A program made the translations under genes and the position numbers. A DNA stretch of 64,000 nt, taken from assembly GCA_020161015.1 (NCBI GenBank), contig JAIUOT010000019.1:29073-93072 (forward strand), written 5' to 3'. How positions within the stretch are numbered: the first letter of the stretch is position 1; each line of letters opens with the position of its first letter. The notes below the pieces were generated by a model. It had not been told where the DNA came from, searched no databases, and was given only the letters and a program-made list of their open reading frames with translations. Of this stretch, positions 26,195-35,928 are shown in pieces. Origin of the DNA: Actinomycetota bacterium (GTDB taxonomy: Bacteria > Actinomycetota > Actinomycetes > Propionibacteriales > Propionibacteriaceae).

Positions 26195-27148
26195 TCACCG
26201 GAAGCGCTCCGGGTCGACGTACCGGCCGTCGACAAGGACGCCGAAGTGCAGGTGACAGCCCGTCGACCAGCCGGTGCTGCCCACCGAGCCGACGACCTCC
26301 CCGCGTCGCACCCACTGGCCGGGCCGGACTCGGTAGCCGGTGGCGTGCAGGTAGACGGTGACGAGGTGGTGGCCGCCCACGGTGCCGTGGTCGAGTTCCA
26401 GCCGGTGGCCGGACGCCGGGTCGTGGCTCACGCGGGCCACGCGTCCCTGCGCCGCTGCTCTGATCGGCTCACCGCACCCGGCCCGGAGGTCCACCCCGGC
26501 GTGCAGCCGCCACTCGTGGAAGATGGGGTGCAGCCGACGGCCGAAGCCCGAGCCCACCGCCCCGGGCACCGGCGGGTCGAGCACGCCCACCACGGCGCCA
26601 CCTGCCCCGAGGGCGTCGTGCCGGTAGCCCTCGAGGGCCGCCACGCGGGCCCCGGCGTCCGCGGGCAGCAGGCGGACCCCCGAGGGGCCCAGCAGATCGA
26701 GCGGGTCGAGATACGCCTCGCCGCGCTTCAGTCCCCAGTGCAGGCACTGCCCGCCGGGGCAGGCGTGGCCCGCGGCCAACCGGCCGATCACCTGCCCGGT
26801 CGAGACCCGGGTACCCACCCGCACCAGGGGACGGACCGGGAGGTAGGTCGTGCGCAGTTCCCCGTGCGAGACGACCACCACCTCCCGCCCGGCCACCGTT
26901 CCGGCGAAGACGACCCGACCCGCCATGGCCGCCACCACCTCTGTGCCCACCACGCCGAGCAGGTCGACCCCTCGATGACCGGCCAGCCACGGCATCGCCG
27001 GCGGGTCGAACCCGCGGGCCACGGGACCGGCGAGCGGCAGGACCCCCCGTCCCGCCGCCCGCGCGGGAGCGGCCGTGGTGACCGCCCCCGAGAGCGCGAC
27101 CAGCACCGCCGTGAGCCACGCGACAGCGTGGTTGCGCACCGTCCCCAT
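26195..27148 (-). CDS. Secreted peptidase with two M23 (LytM) domains
   Basis: A 317-residue exported protein: signal peptide with the hydrophobic core [22 protein letters not shown] (about residues 10-31, read across the signal) and cleavage near ARA-AG. Two M23 domains follow. The first (about 38-153) keeps HRGVD (His58, Asp62) but has Cys135-Leu-His137 where the zinc site needs HxH. The second (about 195-317) has HAGVD (His216, Asp220) and HLH (299-301), a complete site. Conserved actinobacterial members at this locus have one domain of the CLHWG type; here a standard M23 domain is added. It cuts peptidoglycan cross-links or regulates amidases. Divergent from rpsB. Confidence 0.88.
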   Translation of the reverse strand: MGTVRNHAVAWLTAVLVALSGAVTTAAPARAAGRGVLPLAGPVARGFDPPAMPWLAGHRGVDLLGVVGTEVVAAMAGRVVFAGTVAGREVVVVSHGELRTTYLPVRPLVRVGTRVSTGQVIGRLAAGHACPGGQCLHWGLKRGEAYLDPLDLLGPSGVRLLPADAGARVAALEGYRHDALGAGGAVVGVLDPPVPGAVGSGFGRRLHPIFHEWRLHAGVDLRAGCGEPIRAAAQGRVARVSHDPASGHRLELDHGTVGGHHLVTVYLHATGYRVRPGQWVRRGEVVGSVGSTGWSTGCHLHFGVLVDGRYVDPERFR

Positions 27149-27461
27149 ACCGCCATCCTCCGCGGGCCGGGCCCGTGCCGCGTCAGGGCGGGGCGCCGCC
27201 TGTGGACAACGGGGTGGTTGTGGACGAAGGGCAGCCGCTGCCCGGTTGGCGGCCGCACCGCCCCAGCGCGTACAATCTGCGCAGCGTCCCGGCCGATCCG
27301 GGTCGACTTCGCACGCAGTCCTACCGCCTCAGGGCGGGCCGGCCCCGTGGTCCCAGCGATGGGTGGGCACCCGGCGACCGCGTCAGGCGGACCGAAGAGC
27401 TCGGTCCGGACAACCCAAGCGGGTCCGGCATGCCCGACACCCCGCGCAGAAAGGAACGGCC
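27149..27461. other. rpsB upstream region: promoter and long structured leader
   Basis: A gene-free stretch of 313 bp. TACAAT (27271-27276), with TTGGCG (27246-27251) 19 bp upstream, is the likely rpsB promoter. This leaves a leader of about 180 nt. The leader contains a hairpin GGACCGA-AGAGC-TCGGTCC (27389-27407) and ends with AGAAAGGAAC before the ATG. Leaders this long before S2 genes often carry autoregulatory structures. The 5' half holds the divergent promoter region of the M23 gene, where I see no clear box. Confidence 0.5.
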
Positions 27462-28469
27462 ATGGCCGTCGTCACCACGCGCCAGCTGCTCGACAGCGGC
27501 GTCCACTTCGGGCACCAGACCCGCCGGTGGAACCCGAAGATGAAGAAGTTCATCTTCACCGAGCGCAACGGCATCTACATCATCGACCTCCAGCAGTCGC
27601 TGTCCTACATCGACTCGGCGTACGCCTTCGTGAAGGAGACCGTCGCGCGCGGCGGCCAGGTCCTGTTCATCGGCACCAAGAAGCAGGCCCAGGAGGCCAT
27701 CGCCGAGCAGGCCACCCGCGTCGGCATGCCCTACGTCAACCAGCGCTGGCTGGGCGGCATGCTCACCAACTTCGGCACCATCAGCAAGCGCATCGCGAAG
27801 ATGAAGGAGCTCGAGGGCCTGAACTTCGACGACGTCGCCTCCTCCGGCCTCACCAAGAAGGAGCTCCTGCAGCAGAAGCGGAAGAAGGAGAAGCTGGCCA
27901 AGACCCTCGGCGGCATCCGGGACATGCACCGCCTCCCGCAGGCGGTCTGGGTGGTCGACACCAACAAGGAGCACCTCGCCATCGACGAGGCCCGCAAGCT
28001 GCGGATCCCGATCGTCGGCATCCTCGACACCAACTGCGATCCCGACCACGTCGACTTCCCCATCCCGGGCAACGACGACGCGATCCGCTCGGTGGCGCTG
28101 CTGACCCGCGTGCTCGCCGACGCCGTGGCCGAGGGCCTGCTGGCACGCTCCGCCGGTGCGACCACCGGCGAAGAGGTCGAGCCGATGCCCGACTGGGAGC
28201 GTGACCTGCTCGCCGGCGCGACCGCGACCGAGGCTGTGGCGGAGCCGGCCGTCGAGGACGTCGTCGTCGTGGAGCCGGTCTCCGCCGCCGTCGCCGAGGA
28301 GCTCGCCGTCGAGGCGCCCGCCACCGAGGACGTCCCCGCCGAGGCCCCGGTCGAGGAGGCTCCGGTCGAGGAGGCCCCCGAGGCCGCGGTCGAGGAGGCC
28401 CCGGCCGCAGAGGCCGTCGCAGAAGAAGAGGCCGCGACGCCGGCCAAGCCCGCCAAGAAGACCAAGTAA
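27462..28469 (+). CDS. rpsB: 30S ribosomal protein S2 with acidic C-terminal tail
   Basis: A 335-residue S2. The core (about 1-245) begins [19 protein letters not shown] and contains [26 protein letters not shown] and [11 protein letters not shown]. The core is standard; the remaining 90 residues form a long Ala-Glu-Pro-Val tail with repeated VEEAP elements and a basic AKPAKKTK end. Such tails occur in some actinobacterial S2 proteins and are dispensable for fold. S2 is needed for 30S assembly near the mRNA exit. tsf follows 14 bp downstream, the conserved pair. Confidence 0.96.
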   Translation: MAVVTTRQLLDSGVHFGHQTRRWNPKMKKFIFTERNGIYIIDLQQSLSYIDSAYAFVKETVARGGQVLFIGTKKQAQEAIAEQATRVGMPYVNQRWLGGMLTNFGTISKRIAKMKELEGLNFDDVASSGLTKKELLQQKRKKEKLAKTLGGIRDMHRLPQAVWVVDTNKEHLAIDEARKLRIPIVGILDTNCDPDHVDFPIPGNDDAIRSVALLTRVLADAVAEGLLARSAGATTGEEVEPMPDWERDLLAGATATEAVAEPAVEDVVVVEPVSAAVAEELAVEAPATEDVPAEAPVEEAPVEEAPEAAVEEAPAAEAVAEEEAATPAKPAKKTK

Positions 28470-28483
28470 GGAACACCGAAGTT

Positions 28484-29299
28484 ATGGCAACGATCACTGC
28501 CGCGGACGTCAAGAAGCTCCGCGACGCCACCGGCGCCGGAATGATGGACGCCAAGAAGGCCCTCACCGAGGCCGACGGCGACTTCGACGCCGCCATCGAG
28601 ATCCTCCGGGTCACGGGCGCGGCCAAGATGGCCAAGCGTTCCGACCGCGAGGCCAGCAACGGCCTCGTCGCGTCGGCGGGCAAGACGGTCATCCAGCTGG
28701 GTGCCGAGACCGACTTCGTCGCGAAGAACGCCGAGTTCATGGCGCTCGCCGACGAGATCGCCAAGGCCGTGGACGCCGCCGGCGCCCACGGTGTCGAGGC
28801 GGCCTCCGCCGTGACGCTTCCGTCCGGCCAGACCGTCGCGGACGCCGTCGCAGAGCTCAGCGCCAAGATCGGCGAGAAGCTCGAGCTCGCGGCTGCGGCC
28901 ACCTTCGCCGGCCCGGTCAGCGTGTACCTGCACAAGCGGTCCGCCGACCTGCCGCCGCAGGTGGGCGTGATGGTCGAGTTCGAGGGCGGGGACGAGGCGT
29001 TCGTGCGGGGCATCGCGATGCAGATCGCGGCCATGTCCCCGGCGTACGTCACCCGCGACGAGGTGCCCGAGGCCGTGCTCGAGAACGAGCGCAAGATTGC
29101 CACCCTCACCGCGCAGGAGGAGGGCAAGCCGGAGGCCATCATCCCCCGGATCGTGGAGGGCCGCCTCGGTGGCTTCTTCAAGGAGGTCTGCCTCGTCGAG
29201 CAGGCGAGCGTGTCCGACGACAAGCTCACCGTCGGCCAGCTGCTGAAGAAGAACGGCGTCGAGGTCAAGCGCTTCGTCCGTTTCGCCGCCGGCGCCTGA
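28484..29299 (+). CDS. tsf: Elongation factor Ts
   Basis: A 271-residue nucleotide exchange factor for EF-Tu. The N-terminal UBA-like part ([23 protein letters not shown], residues 4-27) is followed by the conserved TDFVAKN segment (about 76-82) and the C-terminal subdomain. RBS AAGGAAC. It is the second gene of the rpsB operon, which ends at a strong hairpin directly after. Confidence 0.96.
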   Translation: MATITAADVKKLRDATGAGMMDAKKALTEADGDFDAAIEILRVTGAAKMAKRSDREASNGLVASAGKTVIQLGAETDFVAKNAEFMALADEIAKAVDAAGAHGVEAASAVTLPSGQTVADAVAELSAKIGEKLELAAAATFAGPVSVYLHKRSADLPPQVGVMVEFEGGDEAFVRGIAMQIAAMSPAYVTRDEVPEAVLENERKIATLTAQEEGKPEAIIPRIVEGRLGGFFKEVCLVEQASVSDDKLTVGQLLKKNGVEVKRFVRFAAGA

Positions 29300-29312
29300 G
29301 CACACCGCACCA

Positions 29313-29348
29313 CAGAACGGCCGCCCAGCTCGCTGGGCGGCCGTTCTG
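29313..29348 (+). terminator. rpsB-tsf terminator hairpin
   Basis: CAGAACGGCCGCCCAG (29313-29328) pairs perfectly with 29333-29348 around CTCG: a 16 bp stem 14 bp after the tsf stop. Confidence 0.8.
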
Positions 29349-29364
29349 CGTCCCCGTCCAGCCT

Positions 29365-29389
29365 CGTCCCGTCCCGTCCCGTCCCGTCC
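29365..29389. repeat. CGTCC x5 microsatellite
   Basis: Five perfect tandem CGTCC units, flanked by degenerate copies (CGTCC at 29355 and CGCC after). The copy number may vary between strains. Confidence 0.85.
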
Positions 29390-29412
29390 CGCCGCTCCCG
29401 ACCCCGCCCTTG

Positions 29413-29468
29413 CCCCCGAGTGCAACTCTCGCCGCCGGAATTCCGGCAGCAGGAGTTGCACTCGGGGG
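29413..29468. repeat. 56 bp palindrome with CCGGAATTCCGG core
   Basis: Outer arms CCCCCGAGTGCAACTC (29413-29428) and its exact complement at 29453-29468; inner core GCCGGAATTCCGGC (29434-29447) on the same symmetry axis; only a few mismatches between. The core is shared with the palindrome at 58627-58676. Confidence 0.85.
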
Positions 29469-29495
29469 CGCGAACGGCTGCTGGGGGTGCGGCCC

Positions 29496-29533
29496 GTGGG
29501 GAGCCGGGCGCCAGGTGGGGAGCGGGGCGCCAG
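29496..29533. repeat. 19 bp tandem duplication
   Basis: GTGGGGAGCCGGGCGCCAG (29496-29514) is followed directly by a copy with one change, C to G (29515-29533). Confidence 0.8.
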
Positions 29534-29657
29534 CGACAGGGCGGGCGGCGTGACCGGGACAGCAGGAACGGCGGGCGAGCGGGCGCCGCTTACGCGGGGC
29601 GGCGCCTCGTCGTCTAGGGTGGTGCCGCATCCCCGAACGCCTGCCCGAGGAGAACCC

Positions 29658-30371
29658 ATGACCAGCCCGTACCGCCGCGTCCTGCTGAAGCTCTCGGGGG
29701 AGGCGTTCGGCGGCGGCAAGCTCGGGGTCGACCCGGACGTCATCTCCGGCATCGCCGCCGAGATCGCCGAGGTCGTGTCCAGCGGCGTCCAGCTGTCGAT
29801 CGTCACCGGCGGGGGAAACTTCTTCCGTGGCGCCGAGCTGCAGACCCGCGGCATGGACCGCGCCCGCGCCGACTACATGGGCATGCTGGGCACGGTCATG
29901 AACGCGCTGGCGCTCCAGGACTTCCTGGAGAAGGCCGGTGCCCAGAGCCGCGTCCAGACAGCGATCGCGATGGGCCAGGTCGCCGAGCCGTACATCCCGT
30001 TGCGGGCCATCCGCCACATGGACAAGGGCCGCGTGGTCATCTTCGGCGCGGGGTCGGGCATGCCGTTCTTCTCCACCGACACGGTGTCCGCGCAGCGGGC
30101 CCTCGAGGTGCACGCCGACGTCCTCCTGATGGCCAAGCAGGGCACGGACGGCGTGTACGACTCCGACCCCCGCACGAACCCGGACGCCAAGCGCTACGAC
30201 GAGCTCACCTACGACGAGTTCCTCGCCGCCGACCTGAAGGTCGCCGACGCCACGGCGGTCAGCCTGGCCCGCGACTACGCGCTGCCGATGATCTTCTTCG
30301 ACCTCGGCGTCACCGGAAACATCGCCCGGGTGGTCGCAGGTGAGAAGATCGGAACCACCCTGCACGCGTGA
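29658..30371 (+). CDS. pyrH: UMP kinase
   Basis: A 237-residue hexameric UMP kinase of the amino acid kinase fold, converting UMP to UDP. Motifs: [11 protein letters not shown] (residues about 9-19), [10 protein letters not shown] and GTGNPFFSTD-like [12 protein letters not shown], then [15 protein letters not shown] 29658 has a GAGGAGAA RBS. frr follows 31 bp later, the usual pyrH-frr pair. Confidence 0.96.
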   Translation: MTSPYRRVLLKLSGEAFGGGKLGVDPDVISGIAAEIAEVVSSGVQLSIVTGGGNFFRGAELQTRGMDRARADYMGMLGTVMNALALQDFLEKAGAQSRVQTAIAMGQVAEPYIPLRAIRHMDKGRVVIFGAGSGMPFFSTDTVSAQRALEVHADVLLMAKQGTDGVYDSDPRTNPDAKRYDELTYDEFLAADLKVADATAVSLARDYALPMIFFDLGVTGNIARVVAGEKIGTTLHA

Positions 30372-30402
30372 GCGCGCAGAGAACGAGAAGGGAAGGGACC
30401 TC

Positions 30403-30960
30403 GTGATCCCCGAGATCATCAAGGACGCCGAGCACAAGATGGCCGTGGCCGTCGACCACGCCCGTGAGGAGTTCGCCGCCATCCGCACCGGACGGGCCCA
30501 CCCGGCCATGTTCAACAAGCTGATGGTGGACTACTACGGCGCGCCCACGCCGCTGCAGCAACTGGCCACCTTCCAGGTGCCGGAGGCCCGCACCGTGCTG
30601 ATCACGCCGTTCGACCGCGGCGCCATGCACGGCATCGAGAAGGCGATCCGCGACTCCGACCTCGGCGTGAACCCGGCCAACGACGGCAACGTCATCCGGC
30701 TGGTCATGCCGCAGCTCACCGAGGAGCGGCGCCGGGAGTACATCAAGGTGACCCGTCACAAGGCCGAGGAGGCCCGGGTGGCGGTGCGCAACGTCCGTCG
30801 CCACTCGATCGAGGCGGTGAACAAGCTGGTCAAGGACAAGGAGATCAGCGAGGACGACGCCCGCGGCGCGGAGAAGCAGCTGGACGCGGCCACCAAGAGG
30901 CACATCGATTCCGTCGACGAGCTGCTGAAGGCCAAGGAAGCCGAACTGCTGGAGGTCTGA
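30403..30960 (+). CDS. frr: Ribosome recycling factor
   Basis: A 185-residue RRF, the exact family length. It splits post-termination ribosomes with EF-G. Conserved blocks: [44 protein letters not shown] and [14 protein letters not shown] 30403 was chosen ([12 protein letters not shown] follows) with AAGGGAAGGGA before it; the longer frame from 30340 runs into pyrH. cdsA starts right after the stop. Confidence 0.96.
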   Translation: MIPEIIKDAEHKMAVAVDHAREEFAAIRTGRAHPAMFNKLMVDYYGAPTPLQQLATFQVPEARTVLITPFDRGAMHGIEKAIRDSDLGVNPANDGNVIRLVMPQLTEERRREYIKVTRHKAEEARVAVRNVRRHSIEAVNKLVKDKEISEDDARGAEKQLDAATKRHIDSVDELLKAKEAELLEV

Positions 30961-31839
30961 GTGGCCGACGGCGAGCCGCAGGACGCCGCCCCGCGCACCT
31001 CGCGTGCGGGGCGGGACCTGCCCATGGCCATCGTGGTCGGGCTGGGCCTGTTCGGGTACGTGGTCGCCACGCTGACGTGGTGGCCGGTCGGGTTCATCGT
31101 GCTGCTCGTCGTGCTCACCAGCCTCGGCGCGGTGGAGCTCCACCACGCGCTGAAGCGCGTCGGCATGACGTCGGTGGTCGTGCCCGTGGTGATCGGCAAC
31201 ATCTTCATCATCGGCGGCTCCTACGCCGCGGCGGTGTTCCAGCCGGTCACGCGGATGCCCTGGCACGTGGTGCTGCTGGGCACGATCGGCGGCACCGTCC
31301 TGCTCGCGCTCATCTGGCGCATGTTCGGCGGGGCGGAGGGCTACGCCCGCGACAGCGCCGCCAGCGTGTTCATCATCGGCTACGTCCCGCTCCTCGCCTC
31401 GTTCGTGGGGCTGATCCTCGCCCAGGAGCACGGGGTGGCGAAGGTGGTGGCGGTGCTGCTGTGCATCACCGGGAGCGACACCGGGGGCTACGCCGCCGGC
31501 GCCACCCTCGGCAGGCACCCGATGGCCCCGAGGATCAGCCCGAAGAAGACCTGGGAGGGCATGGCCGGGTCGGTGGTGCTGGCCAGCGTCGTGGGCATCC
31601 TGATGGTGGTGTTCGTGATGAAGCAGCCGTGGTGGTTCGGCCTGCTCCTGGCCGTCGTCGTGGTGATCACCGGCACGGCGGGCGACCTCATCGAGTCGCT
31701 GATCAAGAGGGATGTGGGGATCAAGGACATGAGCTCGTTCCTGCCCGGCCACGGGGGTGTCATGGACCGCCTGGACTCCACCCTGGTCGCTGCACCGGCG
31801 GCCTGGCTGCTGTTCACCCTCGCCGGGGTCAGCTGGTGA
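30961..31839 (+). CDS. cdsA: Phosphatidate cytidylyltransferase (CDP-DAG synthase)
   Basis: A 292-residue membrane enzyme making CDP-diacylglycerol for phospholipid synthesis. About eight hydrophobic segments. The signature is near the C-terminus: [18 protein letters not shown] then [13 protein letters not shown] lies before it. The GTG start is adjacent to the frr stop, and the stop overlaps rlmN by 4 nt. Confidence 0.93.
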   Translation: MADGEPQDAAPRTSRAGRDLPMAIVVGLGLFGYVVATLTWWPVGFIVLLVVLTSLGAVELHHALKRVGMTSVVVPVVIGNIFIIGGSYAAAVFQPVTRMPWHVVLLGTIGGTVLLALIWRMFGGAEGYARDSAASVFIIGYVPLLASFVGLILAQEHGVAKVVAVLLCITGSDTGGYAAGATLGRHPMAPRISPKKTWEGMAGSVVLASVVGILMVVFVMKQPWWFGLLLAVVVVITGTAGDLIESLIKRDVGIKDMSSFLPGHGGVMDRLDSTLVAAPAAWLLFTLAGVSW

Positions 31840-33071
31840 CCGGCCTCACCCCGGAGGAGGAGTCGGCCTACGCCGAGTCCCTCGCCCACGCGGAGGCCGG
31901 ACGGACGGTGCCGCTCGCCCTCGGCGCCCCGCGCCGGGGGAAGCCGCCGCGGCACTGGGCCGACCTGGACGCCGCGGAGCGTGCGGACGCGGTCGTCGCG
32001 CTCGGCCTGCCGAAGTTCCGCGCCGCGCAACTCACCCGGCACCTGTTCGAACGGCTCCAGGCCGACCCCGCGGGGTGGACGGACATCCCCAAGGCCGAGC
32101 GGGCCGTGCTCGCCGAGCGCTTCGCCCCGTCCCTGCTGGACCGGGTGCGCGACCAGGCGGCCGACGCCGGCACCACCGTGAAGACGCTGTGGCGCCTGCA
32201 CGACGGCTCCCTGGTGGAGAGCGTGCTGATGCGCTACGGCGTCCCCGGCATCCGCGCGAGCGGGTCGGGTCGGGAGCGGGCCACGGTCTGCATCTCGTCG
32301 CAGGCGGGCTGCGGGATGGCGTGCCCGTTCTGCGCGACCGGGCAGGGAGGGCTCCAGCGCAACCTCAGCACGGCGGAGATCCTCGCGCAGGTGATGGACG
32401 CCGCCCGCCGGCTGCGCGACGGCGAGGTGCCCGGGGGACCGGGCCGGGTCAACAACATCGTGTTCATGGGCATGGGCGAGCCGATGGCGAACTACACCGC
32501 CATGATCCGGGCCGTCCGGACGATCGTCGCGCCGGGGCCGGACGGGCTCGGCATCTCCGCCCGGGGCGTGACCGTCTCGACCGTCGGGCTGGTGCCGCAG
32601 ATCCGGCGCCTGGCCGCCGAGGGGCTGCCGGTGACGCTCGCGGTCAGCCTGCACGCGCCGGACGACGAGCTCCGCGACATGCTCTGCCCGATCAACACCC
32701 GCTGGAACGTGGCCGAGGTGGTCGGCGCGGCCCGCGCCTACTTCGAGGCCACCGGACGGCGGGTGTCGATCGAGTACGCCCTCATCCGCGACGTGAACGA
32801 CCAGGCGTGGCGCGCCGACGCGCTCGCGGACGTGCTGCGGGCGCCGGGCGTCCAGGGCCGTCCCGGCGGTTTCGGTTGGGCGCACGTGAACCTGATTCCG
32901 CTCAACCCGACTCCCGGTTCGAAGTGGACGGCGTCGCGGCGCGGCGACGAGATCGAGTTCGTCCGCCGCCTCGAGGTCAGGGGGGTGGCGGTCACCGTCC
33001 GCGACACCCGCGGCCGGGAGATCGACGGCGCCTGCGGGCAGCTCGCCGCCACCGAGACCACGCGCGACTGA
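31836..33071 (+). CDS. rlmN: Dual-specificity RNA methyltransferase RlmN
   Basis: A 411-residue radical SAM enzyme that methylates C2 of A2503 in 23S rRNA and A37 in some tRNAs. The [4Fe-4S] motif is CGMACPFC (C-X3-C-X2-C), preceded by [18 protein letters not shown] is the SAM-binding GGE-like motif; the second catalytic Cys is in GACGQL near the C-terminus. The N-terminal accessory domain (about 1-110) is longer than in E. coli. The cluster would come from the SUF system encoded at the left of the window. Confidence 0.95.
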   Translation: MTGLTPEEESAYAESLAHAEAGRTVPLALGAPRRGKPPRHWADLDAAERADAVVALGLPKFRAAQLTRHLFERLQADPAGWTDIPKAERAVLAERFAPSLLDRVRDQAADAGTTVKTLWRLHDGSLVESVLMRYGVPGIRASGSGRERATVCISSQAGCGMACPFCATGQGGLQRNLSTAEILAQVMDAARRLRDGEVPGGPGRVNNIVFMGMGEPMANYTAMIRAVRTIVAPGPDGLGISARGVTVSTVGLVPQIRRLAAEGLPVTLAVSLHAPDDELRDMLCPINTRWNVAEVVGAARAYFEATGRRVSIEYALIRDVNDQAWRADALADVLRAPGVQGRPGGFGWAHVNLIPLNPTPGSKWTASRRGDEIEFVRRLEVRGVAVTVRDTRGREIDGACGQLAATETTRD

Positions 33072-33104
33072 CCGCGTCACGCAGCGACGGGCTCGATCCG
33101 GTCG

Positions 33105-34199
33105 TCAGCCGAGCAACGCGGGCACATCGGCCACGCCGTCCACCAGGTGGATCGCGCCGGCCATGGGCCGGCCGTCGGCGAGCGCGGTGAGCAGCGGCCA
33201 GGCCGGGCGCGTCCGCGTCCAGTACTCCACGCCGACCAGCACCAACGGCGGCAGCGGCTCGCCGGGGGCAGCGTAGAAGCGGGGGGTGACGGCCTGGAAG
33301 ACCTCCTGGACGGTGCCCGCCGCTCCCGGGAGGCAGACCAGGCCGCCGGAGGCGTGCCGGAGCAGGACGTCCTCGCGGATGGCGTTGGAGAAGAGCTTGG
33401 CGATGCCGGCACTGAACACGTTGGGCGGCTCGTGGCCGTACAGCCAGGTGGGGATCCCGTAGCTGTGGCCGCTGAGCTCCCACCGGTCGCGGACCGCCAT
33501 CCCGGCCCCCACCCACGACGCGACGTCGTCGGCGAACCGCGGCCGCTCGGCCAGCAGCGCGAGGGCCGCCTCGAGGGCGGACACCGGTCCCCGCAGCGCC
33601 GCGCCCAGGTTCACCGCCTCCATGGCCCCGGGCCCGCCGCCGGTGATCACCGTCCGCCCGGTCGCGGCCAGCGCGCGGCCCAGGTGCGCGGCCCCGGTGT
33701 AGTCCGCGGACCCGCGCAGGAGCTGGTGGCCGCCCATCACCCCCACCGCGCCGTCGAGGCCGACGTCGTCCAGCGCCTCGGTGATCGCGTGGTCGTGCAG
33801 GGTCATGGCGAGTTCGCTGGTCAGGCTGCGGTGCCGGCCGACGTGGCGCCACCACCGGTACACCCGGGCGTCGAAGGTGTAGCGGTGGCCCTTGTCGAGG
33901 CCCGCGTACAGCTCCTGGGGCGTGTACAGCCCGGAGCGGTAGGGGTTGAAGGGCAGGTCGGGGAGGGTCGGGAACACCAGCGCCCCTGCGGTCTCCAGCG
34001 CGGCCTCCACGCCGGGGGCGAACGTGCACCCGAGGAACACGGCCCGGGTCACGTCGGTGGCCAGCAGCGCCGCGCCGTGAGCGGTGAGGTCGAGCGACTG
34101 CAGGTAGCACTCGGCGAGGCCCTGGCCGGAGGACAGCCGCGCGTCGAGCTGGGCGAGCGACTCGATCTCGCTTGCGGTCCCCGGAGGGGGGCTGGTCAT
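33105..34199 (-). CDS. LOG family protein (Rossmann phosphoribohydrolase-like)
   Basis: A 364-residue protein whose C-terminal two thirds carry the LOG/lysine-decarboxylase-like fold: GVMGGH, ITGGGPGAMEAVNLGA and LPGAAGTVQEVFQ, the equivalent of the PGGxGTxxE motif. LOG proteins cleave nucleoside monophosphates to free base and ribose phosphate. The N-terminal ~130 residues (LTAHGAALLATDVTRAVFLG) form an extra domain seen in the longer bacterial subgroup. In PGAAGT the second Gly of PGGxGT is changed to Ala. The start overlaps the DUF1330 stop by 4 nt, so they form an operon. Confidence 0.82.
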   Translation of the reverse strand: MTSPPPGTASEIESLAQLDARLSSGQGLAECYLQSLDLTAHGAALLATDVTRAVFLGCTFAPGVEAALETAGALVFPTLPDLPFNPYRSGLYTPQELYAGLDKGHRYTFDARVYRWWRHVGRHRSLTSELAMTLHDHAITEALDDVGLDGAVGVMGGHQLLRGSADYTGAAHLGRALAATGRTVITGGGPGAMEAVNLGAALRGPVSALEAALALLAERPRFADDVASWVGAGMAVRDRWELSGHSYGIPTWLYGHEPPNVFSAGIAKLFSNAIREDVLLRHASGGLVCLPGAAGTVQEVFQAVTPRFYAAPGEPLPPLVLVGVEYWTRTRPAWPLLTALADGRPMAGAIHLVDGVADVPALLG

Positions 34200-34498
34200 G
34201 CCGCTCCCGGGTCCGTGCCGTGGACCACGATCGTGTCGCAGTCGGCCCCCGCGAGCCGGTGCCGCAGGACCTCCTGGTACTGCGGGGAGCGGTACCAGGC
34301 GAGCAGGTCGTCCTCGCCGGGGAAGCTGATGATCACCGAGCGCGAGTACGGCCAGCTGCCCTCGAGGACGGTGGGGGAGGCGTCCACAGCCAGGTAGGTG
34401 CCGGTGGAGCGCGCGAAGACCTCGTCGCAGGCGTCGAGGTAGGCCCGGTACTCCACCTCGTCGTGGACGCGGATGTTCGCCACGAAGTAGACCGTCAT
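34196..34498 (-). CDS. DUF1330 family protein
   Basis: A 100-residue ferredoxin-like alpha+beta barrel protein. [18 protein letters not shown] and [29 protein letters not shown] match DUF1330, a dimeric family without a known reaction. First gene of a two-gene operon with the LOG gene (ATGA overlap). The 274 bp upstream to dxr hold only the dxr promoter region; no promoter was assigned to this gene. Confidence 0.85.
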   Translation of the reverse strand: MTVYFVANIRVHDEVEYRAYLDACDEVFARSTGTYLAVDASPTVLEGSWPYSRSVIISFPGEDDLLAWYRSPQYQEVLRHRLAGADCDTIVVHGTDPGAA

Positions 34499-34724
34499 CC
34501 TCGGCTCGCCGTCCCGGGCGTACCCGCCCGCGAGCCGGGGCGCAGAGCGGACGCCGGCCGTCGCGGCGCCGGGAGGACCGGACGCGTCGGAGCAACAGGG
34601 TCGAGCACGGTGTCGCCTTCGTTCGCCACGCGGAGCGGGATGGACGGTTCCGACCCTACCGGGGCGACGGCCCGCCAGCCGGGCTTTGCGACGTCCTCGC
34701 AGCGGTGCGCTGGAACGCGTGGGC

Positions 34725-34730
34725 TACCCT
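34725..34730 (+). promoter_or_regulatory. Candidate -10 box for dxr
   Basis: TACCCT about 42 bp before the dxr ATG, which has its own GGAAGGAG RBS; the gene is therefore leadered. Confidence 0.35.
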
Positions 34731-34772
34731 CGTCTGGGCCGGGCCCGACACAGCCGGCCGGAAGGAGTGCGG

Positions 34773-35927
34773 ATGCGCGACGTGGTGATCCTGGGCAGCA
34801 CGGGGTCCATCGGCACCCAGGCGGTCGACGTGGTCTCGCAGCGCCCGGAGCGCTTCCGGGTGCTCGGGCTCGCCGCGGGCGGTTCGTCCGTGGACGCCCT
34901 CGTGGCCCAGGCGCGGACGCTGCGCCCCGAGGTGGTCGCCGTGGGTGACCCCGACGCCGCCGACCGCGTGGCGGACGGCCTTCCCGGGACCACGGTGTGG
35001 TCGGGGCCGGACGCGGCCACGCGGCTCGCCGCCCTCGCCTGCGACGTCGTCCTGAACGGCATCACCGGCGCGGCCGGGCTGGAGCCCACCCTCGCGGCCC
35101 TCTCCGCGGGCTCGACGCTCGCGCTGGCCAACAAGGAGTCGCTCGTGATCGGCGGGCGCCTGGTCACCGACGCGGCCGCGCCCGGCCAGATCGTCGCGGT
35201 CGACTCCGAGCACTCGGCCTTCGCCCAGGCGTTGCGTGCCGGCCGCGCCGACGAGGTGCGGCGCCTGGTCCTGACCGCGTCCGGTGGCCCGTTCCGCGGC
35301 TGGAGCCGCGAACGCCTGGCGTCGGTGACGCCCGAGCAGGCGATGGCCCACCCCACCTGGCAGATGGGCCGGGTGATCACGATCAACTCCTCGACCCTGG
35401 TCAACAAGGGGCTCGAACTGCTGGAGGCGGGCCTGCTGTACGGCGTGCCGCTGGAGGCGATCCAGGTGGTGGTCCACCCGCAGTCGGTCGTCCACTCGAT
35501 GGTGGAGTTCTGCGACGGCTCGACCATCGCCCAGTGCTCGCCGCCGGACATGCGGCTGCCGATCGCGCTGGCGCTGTCGTGGCCCGAGCGCACGCCGGAC
35601 GCCGCCGCAGCGTGCGACTGGACCCGGGCGACCAGCTGGACCTTCGAGCCCCTGGACGACGACGCGTTCCCCGCGGTCGAACTCGCGCGGCGGTGCGGCC
35701 TGGCCGGGGGGCTGGCGCCCGCGGTCTACAACGCGGCCAACGAGGTGTGCGTCGACGCGTTCTGTGCGGGGCGGTTGGGGTTCACTGGCATCGTTGAGGT
35801 GGTCGCCGACGTCGTCGACGCCCACCTGGCCCGGCCAGGGACCGGAGAGCTCACCGTCTCCTCGGTCCTCGGGGCGGACGCGTGGGCGCGCGCGGCCGCA
35901 GCCGAACGGATCGATCGGGAGCACTGA
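34773..35927 (+). CDS. dxr: 1-deoxy-D-xylulose 5-phosphate reductoisomerase
   Basis: A 384-residue NADPH enzyme of the MEP isoprenoid pathway. NADPH motif [13 protein letters not shown] (residues about 7-19), [11 protein letters not shown], the metal site with [16 protein letters not shown] over the active site and [18 protein letters not shown]. Length is normal. The start has a good RBS; it is followed after 1 bp by the protease gene and then by ispG, the conserved dxr-rip1-ispG order of actinobacteria. Confidence 0.96.
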   Translation: MRDVVILGSTGSIGTQAVDVVSQRPERFRVLGLAAGGSSVDALVAQARTLRPEVVAVGDPDAADRVADGLPGTTVWSGPDAATRLAALACDVVLNGITGAAGLEPTLAALSAGSTLALANKESLVIGGRLVTDAAAPGQIVAVDSEHSAFAQALRAGRADEVRRLVLTASGGPFRGWSRERLASVTPEQAMAHPTWQMGRVITINSSTLVNKGLELLEAGLLYGVPLEAIQVVVHPQSVVHSMVEFCDGSTIAQCSPPDMRLPIALALSWPERTPDAAAACDWTRATSWTFEPLDDDAFPAVELARRCGLAGGLAPAVYNAANEVCVDAFCAGRLGFTGIVEVVADVVDAHLARPGTGELTVSSVLGADAWARAAAAERIDREH

Positions 35928-35928
35928 C

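Larger units (their letters stand above)
29300..29657. other. Repeat-rich intergenic region between tsf and pyrH
   Basis: These 358 bp hold no gene that I can support. In order: the tsf terminator, five tandem CGTCC units, a 56 bp palindrome, a 19 bp tandem duplication, and the pyrH promoter TAGGGT (29615-29620). pyrH has AGGAGA before its ATG. The density of repeats is unusual in this otherwise compact region. Confidence 0.65.

Noticed and set aside
29365..29389. CRISPR-like repeat
   Set aside because: The CGTCC units are 5 bp and adjacent without spacers; they are a microsatellite.
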